The notes below the pieces were generated by a model. The model saw nothing but the letters and a program-made list of their open reading frames with translations. It was not told where the DNA came from and made no database searches. A DNA stretch of 5,620 nucleotides from CAZKYX01 sp964557125 (GTDB lineage: Bacteria > Patescibacteriota > Microgenomatia > Levybacterales > GWA1-39-11): contig CAZKYX010000052.1 of NCBI GenBank assembly GCA_964557125.1, positions 1-5,620 of the forward strand, written 5' to 3'. Below, one piece after another: positions 1 to 4,454 of this stretch (positions are counted from its first letter, which is position 1; the number at the start of each line of letters is the position of its first letter). Both the position numbers and the translations under genes were made by a program.

Positions 1-13
1 CTAAAGTGCCTTA

Positions 14-201
14 TTTGCCGGCAAACTATGCTTACCGGTAAACTACGGCCCTAAATTTTCTTGGACGTAGTGCAACTGGCAAGATTTTCTTACCGGTAAA
101 CTACAGCCCTATATTTTGTTCGGGTCGTATCTTGGTTCTCGCTTCGCTCAAACTAAACTACGGCCCTAAGCTTTCACTTGGGCTTCATGAAATCGGCCCT
201 A
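14..201. repeat. Tract of short repeats with core TAAACTACGGCCCTAA
   Basis: The core TAAACTACGGCCCTAA occurs at 39-54 and 154-169, and a two-mismatch version, TAAACTACAGCCCTAT, at 97-112, so the starts are 58 and 57 bases apart. In the first two units the core is preceded by the perfect palindrome TTACCGGTAA (32-41 and 90-99) and by a GGCAA block (20-24, 78-82). Unit 1 also has the palindrome TTTGCCGGCAAA at 14-25. A shorter echo, ATCGGCCCTA, is at 192-201. The array may continue left of the window. No convincing gene overlaps it. Confidence 0.7.
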
Positions 202-218
202 TGACTCCTTATTTTAAC

Positions 219-238
219 CCTTCGACAAGCTCAGGGCA
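219..238. repeat. CCCTTCGACAAGCTCAGGG hairpin repeat
   Basis: The segment CCCTTCGACAAGCTCAGGG has short complementary ends (CCCT/AGGG) and could form a small hairpin. From general knowledge, very similar strings recur between genes in many environmental bacterial genomes and give spurious peptides such as PSTSSGQA when translated. Here it forms part of the gene-free tract before position 300. Confidence 0.5.
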
Positions 239-297
239 AGCTCGAAACCATTTCAGTGCAAGCCTCAACCACTTCAAAATAATCCAGACTTAACTGC

Positions 298-319
298 ATG
301 ATATATCGATATATGAGAC
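298..319. promoter_or_regulatory. Second copy of the palindromic operator core
   Basis: Positions 301-314 form the perfect palindrome ATATATCGATATAT. Read on the minus strand, ATATATCGATATATCAT at 298-314 is identical to the centre of the palindrome in the promoter of the TrpR/YerC-like gene (767-792), and the match continues as RCAGT. This copy lies about 55 bases beyond the stop codon of that gene. On the plus strand a weak TTAACT (290-295) and TATGAG (312-317) flank it in promoter-like spacing, but no clear gene follows. It may be a second binding site for the same protein. Confidence 0.5.
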
Positions 320-369
320 AACCCTTGAGCAAGAATGGTAGAAAAAGAGAATGAGAGATGAGCAAAATT

Positions 370-762
370 CTAGAAGTCTACTCTACCTCCTGCGGCCTTG
401 ATGGAATAAGAAGCGAGACGAATGAGCGTTTTTTTTAATTCCTGCATGACTGCGTCAGCACGAATTTTTGCGAATGCCGCCTCAAAGCCTTTCGGCTTTT
501 TCATCATAGCCAAATCGATCCGATTTACAGTTTCTCTAGTAACACATAATGCTTCGGCAATCGAACTCTGGGTAATCCCTTCGTGAAGCATGATACTTAT
601 TGCAAGTCTCTTTGCAATCATGAGACGTTCTGTGTCTGAAAGTAGAGAAAACAAGAAAGTATTGGTCTCATCTTTATCCATCTTCCCAAGAACCAATTCA
701 AAGGTATCACTAATTTGCCTTTTTGTTTTTGAATCTAAAATTCTTTGTGATACATGTGGCAT
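370..762 (-). CDS. TrpR/YerC-family transcriptional regulator
   Basis: Predicted DNA-binding repressor of about 130 residues in the TrpR/YerC superfamily. The pattern LLSDTERLMIAKRL followed by GITQSSIAEALCVTRETVNR matches the family layout: a helix with an 'L-(S/T)-x-x-E-R' start, then a helix-turn-helix, at about residues 40-82. This is known of the family; the ligand and targets are not visible. An upstream in-frame ATG exists at 789, but it lies inside a 26-bp palindrome, between promoter elements. I prefer the ATG at 762 because a TTGACT/TATCAT promoter would start transcription at about 762-763, giving a leaderless mRNA. The palindrome in the promoter and its copy past the stop codon suggest autoregulation. 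The gene is divergent from the PAP2 phosphatase. Stop codon TAG. Confidence 0.85.
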   Translation of the reverse strand: MPHVSQRILDSKTKRQISDTFELVLGKMDKDETNTFLFSLLSDTERLMIAKRLAISIMLHEGITQSSIAEALCVTRETVNRIDLAMMKKPKGFEAAFAKIRADAVMQELKKTLIRLASYSIKAAGGRVDF

Positions 763-766
763 ATAC

Positions 767-792
767 TGTATGATATATCGATATATCATACA
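767..792. promoter_or_regulatory. 26-bp perfect palindrome, probable repressor operator
   Basis: All 13 base pairs around the centre (779/780) are self-complementary. The core is ATGATATATCGATATATCAT at 770-789. It covers the -10 box and most of the spacer of the adjacent minus-strand promoter, so a bound protein would block RNA polymerase. The natural candidate binder is the helix-turn-helix protein encoded immediately downstream. A core copy is at 298-314. Confidence 0.65.
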
Positions 793-799
793 TAGTCAA
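770..799 (-). promoter_or_regulatory. Promoter of the TrpR/YerC-like gene, leaderless
   Basis: On the minus strand, TTGACT (plus 794-799) and TATCAT (plus 770-775) are separated by 18 bases. The expected transcription start falls on or next to the ATG at 762, and no Shine-Dalgarno sequence precedes that ATG, so the message would be leaderless. The spacer and -10 box are occupied by the palindrome at 767-792. Confidence 0.55.
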
Positions 800-850
800 G
801 GTACATAAATAAGATATGAGAAATCGTATCTTACATTTCTAGAGTCACCT

Positions 851-880
851 TTGAAACCTAATCTACTTTTCTGATAACAT
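851..880 (+). promoter_or_regulatory. Possible promoter of the PAP2 phosphatase gene
   Basis: TTGAAA (851-856) and TAACAT (875-880) are 18 bases apart. The expected start near 887 would leave only about 5 bases before the ATG at 892. A competing -10 box, TATACT, lies at 882-887 without a good -35. Either way the leader is minimal and lacks a Shine-Dalgarno site, as for the other left-hand genes. Confidence 0.4.
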
Positions 881-891
881 ATATACTCACC

Positions 892-1572
892 ATGCAAAAG
901 GCTGTCCAGCATCTTAAGAAAAATTTAGCTTCTTCTTTCCCCAGCAAGCACAGAAAAGCTTTTAGCATCCTTGGCCTTATCTTTTTTGTGATGTTCACTA
1001 TCTTCACAATTATCGTCAGGAGTGATTTTTTGAGACCATTTGATTTCAATACGACTGTGAGACTTCAGGATGATATCCCCCTTAGATTTGATGAATTCTT
1101 TTCTTTTTTGAGCGTAGCTGGCCGATTTGAATTCTCAATGGTTATTTTGATTATTCTACTTCTGTTGAAAAAGAAAATTCTAGGGATAATAACAATTGGA
1201 ATTTTTGGATTCGCTCATGTCATAGAAATCATAGGCAAGGGCATCCTATCCCAACCTGGACCTCCACATATGTTCCTTAGAACAACGGATCTCTCAATGC
1301 AATTTCCAGGACTCTATGTACATACCGATGCATCATACCCTTCGGGTCATTCGCTCCGTGTAGTTTTTTTGTCCATTATCATAATAACGATACTATACAA
1401 AAGTAAAAAACTACCTACATATGTGCGTTTTCCAGCGATAGGATTTGTTGCCATATATATGATTTTGATGCTTGTCTCACGGGTCAGTCTTGGAGAACAT
1501 TGGACAACAGATGTCGTTGGCGGAGCTTTCTTGGGTGCTTCTTTTGGCCTCTTTGCCCTACTACTTTTGTAA
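892..1572 (+). CDS. PAP2-family membrane phosphatase
   Basis: A 226-residue integral membrane protein of the PAP2 (type 2 phosphatidic acid phosphatase) superfamily, which hydrolyses lipid phosphates or polyprenyl pyrophosphates at the membrane. Hydrophobic segments lie at about residues 24-42, 82-93, 96-114, 155-169, 180-195 and 209-226. Signature motif C2 is PSGH (150-153). Signature motif C3 is SR-x5-H-x3-D with S196, R197, H203 and D207, all intact. Motif C1, usually K-x6-R-P, reads K116-GILSQP-G-P, so the arginine is replaced by glycine at 123. The substrate cannot be told; undecaprenyl-pyrophosphate recycling is one possibility. The ATG at 892 is chosen because the promoter-like elements end just before it. 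It is followed after 44 bases by a separately promoted gene. Stop codon TAA. Confidence 0.85.
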   Translation: MQKAVQHLKKNLASSFPSKHRKAFSILGLIFFVMFTIFTIIVRSDFLRPFDFNTTVRLQDDIPLRFDEFFSFLSVAGRFEFSMVILIILLLLKKKILGIITIGIFGFAHVIEIIGKGILSQPGPPHMFLRTTDLSMQFPGLYVHTDASYPSGHSLRVVFLSIIIITILYKSKKLPTYVRFPAIGFVAIYMILMLVSRVSLGEHWTTDVVGGAFLGASFGLFALLLL

Positions 1573-1577
1573 AATGC

Positions 1578-1606
1578 TTTAAATACAAGCATGCTCGGCA
1601 TATAAT
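1578..1606 (+). promoter_or_regulatory. Promoter of the LAGLIDADG-like gene
   Basis: A perfect TATAAT (1601-1606) is preceded by TTTAAA (1578-1583) with a 17-base spacer. The predicted start at about 1613 leaves only 3-4 bases before the ATG at 1617. This decides the start codon: the longer open frame beginning at 1500 lies within the PAP2 gene and has no signal. Confidence 0.65.
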
Positions 1607-1616
1607 CACGTTAATT

Positions 1617-2894
1617 ATGACAGAGCGAAATCCTCGACGCGCTGCACAACTTATAGAAACCGCTCGACTAGAATTAGCCAATTATGCCAATGGGGGCATT
1701 GATCAGTTAACTCCGCCCACGGAACTTGGAAAAATATTTCGATATTCGGATAGCTATACAAAAACAATTTTTGGTCGATCTGGCTTAAATACTGAACGTA
1801 TACTGGCACAAGAGGCACGTGAGCAACTTCCCTTTCCAGAATCAAGTGAACTGGCATGGATGATTGGTTATCTTTCTTCAAGCTCAACTGCTAGAGTGAC
1901 ATCAAACAACTCAAGTTATATCAACATTGCTGAATCTGTACCCGAACGAGAACATAAACTAGTGGAACTTTCAGAGAAATTATTTAACGTTACTCCTCAC
2001 CACTATAAAAGACTTAAATGGGGGAAAGAATATGGTGGTATTCGAATAAGTAATGCTCATTTACAGCGCAGACTAGGCGCATTGGATCGTAGTAAAGCAC
2101 CTGAAACCATACGATCAAGGTATCCGTGGATACTTGATGATCCAGAATTTGGGTGGAAATTTATTGAAGGCTTATTTGAAGCAAAAGGTTCTGTTGGTGG
2201 GAACACTGTGCTGTTTACTGGAGATAATCAAATATACGCAGCTTTCACTATTGAACTTCTAAAATCACTTGGAATCGAAGATGCTCATATTCAATTCACG
2301 GATCGACAAAAACAAAAAATGAATGGAGTCGCTGTTAGAAGCGCGCCTTCATTACAGAAAATAGCCTCAAAAATTACTTCAGTTCATCCAAAAAGTCAAG
2401 AGAAATTTGATGTAATTAAATTGAGAGAATATCGTCAGTGGCCACAACCCACTGTTGTTGAAATACTATCGCTTTGGAAAAAGGCTTATGCCTCAGTAGG
2501 TGGTGCACCTAGCATGAACCAACTAAGACATTTTCTCAAGGAAGATGATTCAACAAATATATCCCACTCAACAGTTATCAGAATCTTGGGTGATGGAGAT
2601 CATGCGAAAGCGCGCGAATTCCTTGAAAAATTTGCAAAGAATTATGAACCGACAGAAAGCCCAAATAATTCTAGCTCTGATGATGACAATCAATTAATTG
2701 ATGGCCAGTCGTGTATCCATCGATGGATTATTGAATCTCCTAATGGTACAAGTTTTGTTTCCGGTAGGTGTAAGCGCTGTGGCGCAATGCGGGATTTTAG
2801 ATCATCACATCAAGAATTAGACTGGAATACCAAGGCTGAAAGAGAAAAAGACATGAGATTGATGCAACGTGGAATCGAAGAAGGAATTACTTAA
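1617..2894 (+). CDS. Degenerate two-motif LAGLIDADG-fold protein with Cys/His C-terminal knuckle
   Basis: A 425-residue protein of unknown role with recognisable parts. Residues about 32-62 could be a helix-turn-helix. Residues about 75-255 resemble a monomeric LAGLIDADG homing endonuclease, with motif 1 LAWMIGYLSSSS (79-90) and motif 2 FIEGLFEAKGSV (182-193). The position that is the metal-binding Asp/Glu in active enzymes is Ser in motif 1 and Lys190 in motif 2, so cleavage activity is unlikely; this is inference. Residues about 278-335 (IL-x-LW ... GGAPSMNQLRHFL ... SHSTVIRILGDG) resemble the homing-endonuclease-associated repeat, a DNA-binding helical unit. A low-complexity acidic linker (about 345-362) leads to a knuckle with C366, H368, C385 and C388. 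A domesticated DNA-binding regulator is the best guess. It has its own promoter. Its last three codons overlap the L33 echo on the other strand. Confidence 0.75.
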   Translation: MTERNPRRAAQLIETARLELANYANGGIDQLTPPTELGKIFRYSDSYTKTIFGRSGLNTERILAQEAREQLPFPESSELAWMIGYLSSSSTARVTSNNSSYINIAESVPEREHKLVELSEKLFNVTPHHYKRLKWGKEYGGIRISNAHLQRRLGALDRSKAPETIRSRYPWILDDPEFGWKFIEGLFEAKGSVGGNTVLFTGDNQIYAAFTIELLKSLGIEDAHIQFTDRQKQKMNGVAVRSAPSLQKIASKITSVHPKSQEKFDVIKLREYRQWPQPTVVEILSLWKKAYASVGGAPSMNQLRHFLKEDDSTNISHSTVIRILGDGDHAKAREFLEKFAKNYEPTESPNNSSSDDDNQLIDGQSCIHRWIIESPNGTSFVSGRCKRCGAMRDFRSSHQELDWNTKAEREKDMRLMQRGIEEGIT

Positions 2895-2928
2895 GCTTTT
2901 CTCTCTCTTTGTGAGGTTGAATCTTTTT
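2887..2928 (-). pseudogene. Partial second copy of the rpmG (L33) C-terminus
   Basis: Read on the minus strand, this segment encodes KKIQPHKEREKLK and a TAA stop, identical in protein to the last 13 residues of the complete L33 gene ending at 2968. It is in the same frame, exactly 81 bases further on. Seven nucleotides differ between the copies over these codons, and all seven changes are synonymous. The 39 bases between the intact stop codon and the copy do not resemble L33. No start codon or ribosome site is seen for an independent product. The end of the convergent LAGLIDADG-like gene (to 2894) lies inside this copy. Confidence 0.8.
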
Positions 2929-2967
2929 AGCGGTAACGAAGTTATTGCGAAGCAAAGCAGGCAAAGA

Positions 2968-3147
2968 TTATTTAAGTTTCTCTCGTTCTTTGTGGGGTTG
3001 GATCTTTTTGCAAAAATTGCAGAATTTCTTCAGTACCAATTTTTCAGGTGTATTGAGCTTGTTTCTTTGCGTTATGTAATTTACATTCTTACAAACCGTG
3101 CACTGAAGACCGAGCGTAAGACGTGTACCTTTAGATTTTTTTGCCAT
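2968..3147 (-). CDS. rpmG: Ribosomal protein L33 (bL33)
   Basis: A 59-residue protein of the large ribosomal subunit, bL33. It begins MAKKSKGTRLTLGLQC and carries two CxxC pairs, C16/C19 and C43/C46, so it is the zinc-binding (C+) form. The length fits the family. The frame could extend 10 codons upstream, but the start at 3147 is clear: AAGGAG is placed just before it and the protein then starts with the family's usual MAKK. It follows tRNA-Thr on the same strand but has its own strong promoter (3178-3206). Its Shine-Dalgarno site sits in a hairpin. The 3' end is followed by a partial second copy of its last 13 codons. Stop codon TAA. Confidence 0.95.
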   Translation of the reverse strand: MAKKSKGTRLTLGLQCTVCKNVNYITQRNKLNTPEKLVLKKFCNFCKKIQPHKEREKLK

Positions 3148-3153
3148 ATTAAA

Positions 3154-3168
3154 ACTCCTTTTAGGAGT
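3154..3168 (-). promoter_or_regulatory. Hairpin holding the rpmG ribosome binding site
   Basis: ACTCCT-TTT-AGGAGT is a perfect 6-bp inverted repeat with a 3-base loop. On the rpmG message the 3' arm AGGAGT is the Shine-Dalgarno sequence, six bases before the ATG. The stem would hide it, which could tune L33 translation. The hairpin would lie almost at the 5' end of the message predicted from the promoter at 3178-3206. Confidence 0.55.
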
Positions 3169-3177
3169 CAAGTACAA

Positions 3178-3206
3178 ATTATACTGTACGAGCAGTATAT
3201 TATCAA
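3178..3206 (-). promoter_or_regulatory. Strong promoter of rpmG with dyad
   Basis: On the minus strand TTGATA (plus 3201-3206) and a perfect TATAAT (plus 3178-3183) are separated by 17 bases, giving a start at about 3171 and a leader of about 24 bases. A 7-bp inverted repeat, TATACTG (3180-3186) and CAGTATA (3193-3199) with a 6-base centre, overlaps the -10 box and may be an operator. Alternatively, it may act as a hairpin after the tRNA. Confidence 0.6.
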
Positions 3207-3214
3207 CAATCTTG

Positions 3215-3286
3215 AGCCTCGGCTGGGAATCGGACCCAGGACCTCATTCTTACCAAGAATGCGCTCTACCACTGAGCCACCAAGGC
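3215..3286 (-). tRNA. tRNA-Thr (anticodon GGT)
   Basis: A 72-base cloverleaf on the minus strand. The acceptor stem is GCCTTGG/CCGAGGC with one G-T pair. The D arm is GCTC-AGTGGTA-GAGC, the anticodon arm CATTC-TTGGTAA-GAATG and the T arm CTGGG-TCCGATT-CCCAG. The seven-base anticodon loop TTGGTAA puts GGT at 34-36, reading ACC (threonine). The CCA end is not encoded (the discriminator T is followed by CA). The T loop has C where the nearly universal U55 is expected. rpmG follows 67 bases downstream. A broken copy of the 5' part lies just upstream at 3309-3368. Confidence 0.93.
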
Positions 3287-3306
3287 GTAGTCATTTTTTC
3301 GTCTCA

Positions 3307-3337
3307 ATAATACGCTCTGCCCCTTACGAAGTGGCAA
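3307..3337 (-). promoter_or_regulatory. Possible promoter of tRNA-Thr
   Basis: On the minus strand TTGCCA (plus 3332-3337) and TATTAT (plus 3307-3312) are 19 bases apart, slightly long, and would start transcription 15-20 bases before the tRNA. The -35 element falls inside the 28-base segment that interrupts the broken tRNA copy, so that insertion may have supplied a promoter part. Confidence 0.3.
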
Positions 3338-3368
3338 GCTATGCTTACCACTGAGCCACCAAGGCGTA
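3309..3368 (-). pseudogene. Interrupted partial copy of tRNA-Thr
   Basis: TACGCCTTGGTGGCTCAGTGG on the minus strand repeats the 5' end of the intact tRNA: 3346-3368 equals 3267-3289 over 23 bases. The copy resumes at 3309-3321 as AATACGCTCTGCC against AATGCGCTCTACC (two mismatches) of the intact gene. Between the two halves, at 3322-3349, is a 28-base segment absent from the real tRNA. The copy stops after the D arm, so no functional tRNA is possible. Confidence 0.75.
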
Positions 3369-3407
3369 TTACTTTTCGGGTAATTACAAACTTTGAAATT
3401 TTACCAA

Positions 3408-3950
3408 TTATTGAGGCGTTTTGAAAGCACCACTGTTTTTTATAAATAAACTTTCTAGAACTTGGTCATCAGATTCTATGACCGACACCCATTTACCTAA
3501 CCCAAGTTCAAGTATTTGATTTCTTAACGGACTAGTAACATTACGCTTCGATACCCACACGCTTCTTTGCCAATTTACAAAACCCCAATTTTTAAGCTTA
3601 CGTCTAAATAGATTCCTAATAGTTCTTTTGCTTTCAGGGATATCCCATACTGCGATCCGATACTTCCCGTCCCACTCTATCCCACCTCTTTCCTGAAGGA
3701 ATTCATTTCCCAGACTTGTTAGTTTCAAAATTATTCTTCCATTCTGTGCATTTTCAGCATTAATGTATCCCTTCTTCCTAAGCCTTCTTATAGCCATAAC
3801 AAGCGCCATGTTTGTTTTTTTTACTGGGAGCCCTCTTAATGCACGAAGCTGACCTGAATAAGAAAACGTCTCTAGAGAGACTACTCCTTCCGAAGCCTTT
3901 TCTAGAGTTAAAAGTAATGTATCTCCGATACTTCCCTTTCTAATATTCAT
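3408..3950 (-). CDS. PaaX/Cas2-like winged-helix transcriptional regulator
   Basis: A 180-residue protein with an N-terminal winged-helix-like part (about 1-85, ending in the RRLRKKGYI ... LTSLG wing pattern) and a C-terminal Cas2-like ferredoxin fold (about 95-165). The latter shows KYRIAVWDIPESKR (96-109) and the GFVNWQRSVWV strand (123-133), the layout of the PaaX repressor family. D103 aligns with the conserved first-strand Asp of Cas2. Automatic annotation may call such proteins Cas2, but no CRISPR repeats or cas genes are present, so a regulator is more likely. The ATG at 3948-3950 lies about 10 bases after the predicted transcription start and has no clear Shine-Dalgarno site. A 42-bp dyad over its promoter suggests autorepression. 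Stop codon TAA. Confidence 0.8.
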   Translation of the reverse strand: MNIRKGSIGDTLLLTLEKASEGVVSLETFSYSGQLRALRGLPVKKTNMALVMAIRRLRKKGYINAENAQNGRIILKLTSLGNEFLQERGGIEWDGKYRIAVWDIPESKRTIRNLFRRKLKNWGFVNWQRSVWVSKRNVTSPLRNQILELGLGKWVSVIESDDQVLESLFIKNSGAFKTPQ

Positions 3951-3967
3951 ATTATCTTTACTATCGC

Positions 3968-3997
3968 ACTATAACACATACTTGGACGATCGTTCAA
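3968..3997 (-). promoter_or_regulatory. Promoter of the PaaX-like gene
   Basis: On the minus strand TTGAAC (plus 3992-3997) and TATAGT (plus 3968-3973) are 18 bases apart. The start would fall near 3961, leaving a leader of about 10 bases. Both boxes lie within the dyad at 3969-4010, apart from one base of the -10. Confidence 0.5.
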
Positions 3998-4010
3998 GTG
4001 ATTGTTATAG
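3969..4010. promoter_or_regulatory. 42-bp dyad, probable operator of the PaaX-like regulator
   Basis: Two nested inverted repeats share one centre at 3989/3990. The outer arms are CTATAACA (3969-3976) and TGTTATAG (4003-4010). The inner sequence ACTTGGACGATCGTTCAAGT (3980-3999) is self-complementary except for one mismatched pair. The dyad covers the -35, spacer and -10 of the PaaX-like gene, the expected place for an autoregulatory site. Confidence 0.65.
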
Positions 4011-4020
4011 AAGATTTTTT

Positions 4021-4056
4021 GTTATAGTTTTTGTTATGGTTTTTGTTATGGTTTTT
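4021..4056. repeat. Three tandem 12-bp repeats GTTATGGTTTTT
   Basis: GTTATAGTTTTT at 4021-4032 is followed by two copies of GTTATGGTTTTT at 4033-4044 and 4045-4056. The GTTATAG part also occurs at 4004-4010 as the outer arm of the neighbouring dyad. The array lies upstream of the PaaX-like promoter and on the minus strand gives A-rich blocks every 12 bases. It could be extra half-sites or an upstream promoter element. Confidence 0.75.
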
Positions 4057-4082
4057 TATTCTGGGTTTTTGTTGTTTGAATG

Positions 4083-4110
4083 GGGGGAGATGCTTGAGCG
4101 CTCCTCCCCC
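4083..4110 (-). terminator. GC-rich hairpin, possible end of the small-gene operon
   Basis: GGGGGAG (4083-4089) and CTCCCCC (4104-4110) form a perfect 7-bp G+C-rich stem around a 14-base loop that contains the palindrome GAGCGCTC. It lies just beyond the last gene of the leftward operon, where a terminator is expected, but no T-run follows it on the minus strand, so the call is weak. Confidence 0.3.
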
Positions 4111-4130
4111 GAATTCTTGGCTGTTGGCGC

Positions 4131-4208
4131 TTAGAAGGCGCCGCGTGCGTAAAGCACTGCACCACAGACGACCACGATGGTCGTAAGGATTAAGCAGTAC
4201 TCGGCCAA
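4131..4208 (-). CDS. Putative 25-residue membrane peptide
   Basis: A short frame starting with TTG encodes (M)AEYCLILTTIVVVCGAVL and then YARGAF and a TAA stop. Nearly all of it is one hydrophobic segment after a charged N-end, fitting a single-pass membrane peptide. The AEYxLILxxIVVV pattern also recalls the hydrophobic stretch of Flp/TadE-type pilins, but there is no peptidase-cleavable leader. It begins three bases after the TAG stop of the upstream gene and is in the same frame, so it could be made by translational coupling or by read-through of that TAG. No strong Shine-Dalgarno site of its own is seen. Too short for a family assignment. Confidence 0.4.
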   Translation of the reverse strand: MAEYCLILTTIVVVCGAVLYARGAF

Positions 4209-4211
4209 ACC

Positions 4212-4451
4212 CTACCCGTTCTCACGGGCTTCTCGCCTCATGATACGCCTGAGCATATTTACCTCCTCTCTTTTCTTTTCCAGAAAATCTTGGTAGACTT
4301 TCGCCACCGTATCCCCAGGATTCACAATGACGGAGATCCCATCGAACAGCGCCCGCTGTTGCGGGGGTCTTTGGTCTGCACCTTGAGGTTTTGCGTATTT
4401 CAGACGCTCAACCATCTCAGTGATGTGCTTTTGAACGAAATCGGTATCCAT
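4212..4451 (-). CDS. Unrecognised 79-residue charged protein
   Basis: I do not recognise a family. The protein begins MDTDFVQKHITEMVERLKYAKPQ and has a central GISVIVNPGDTVAKVYQDF stretch. Its C-terminus is a strongly charged predicted helix (EKKREEVNMLRRIMRREARE), possibly coiled-coil or nucleic-acid binding. It looks soluble. The start is well supported: GGAGG at plus 4458-4462 lies six bases before the ATG. That site is inside the last codons of the upstream gene, only three bases away, so the two are translationally linked. The putative membrane peptide begins three bases after its TAG stop. By eye, G+C is higher than in the left half of the window. Confidence 0.7.
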   Translation of the reverse strand: MDTDFVQKHITEMVERLKYAKPQGADQRPPQQRALFDGISVIVNPGDTVAKVYQDFLEKKREEVNMLRRIMRREARENG

Positions 4452-4454
4452 GAC

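Noticed and set aside
14..201. CRISPR array
   Set aside because: Only three imperfect 16-base cores, spaced 57-58 bases apart, with similarity extending into the would-be spacers.
42..293. Open frame through the left-edge repeat tract on the plus strand
   Set aside because: It has no usable start before 205, runs through repeat units and contains the spurious PSTSSGQA translation of a common intergenic repeat.
763..789. Start of the TrpR/YerC-like protein at 789
   Set aside because: The nine extra codons are the palindrome and the promoter -10 region itself; they would be upstream of the predicted transcription start.
1500..1616. N-terminal extension of the LAGLIDADG-like protein to 1500
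   Set aside because: It lies inside the PAP2 gene and upstream of a clear TATAAT promoter; the composition is unlike the rest of the protein.
2869..3354. 161-residue plus-strand open frame
   Set aside because: It is antisense to rpmG and tRNA-Thr across its length, and nothing in it resembles a protein family.
3408..3950. Genuine CRISPR Cas2
   Set aside because: The protein has an extra N-terminal winged-helix domain, and no repeats, cas1 or leader are visible; the PaaX layout fits better.
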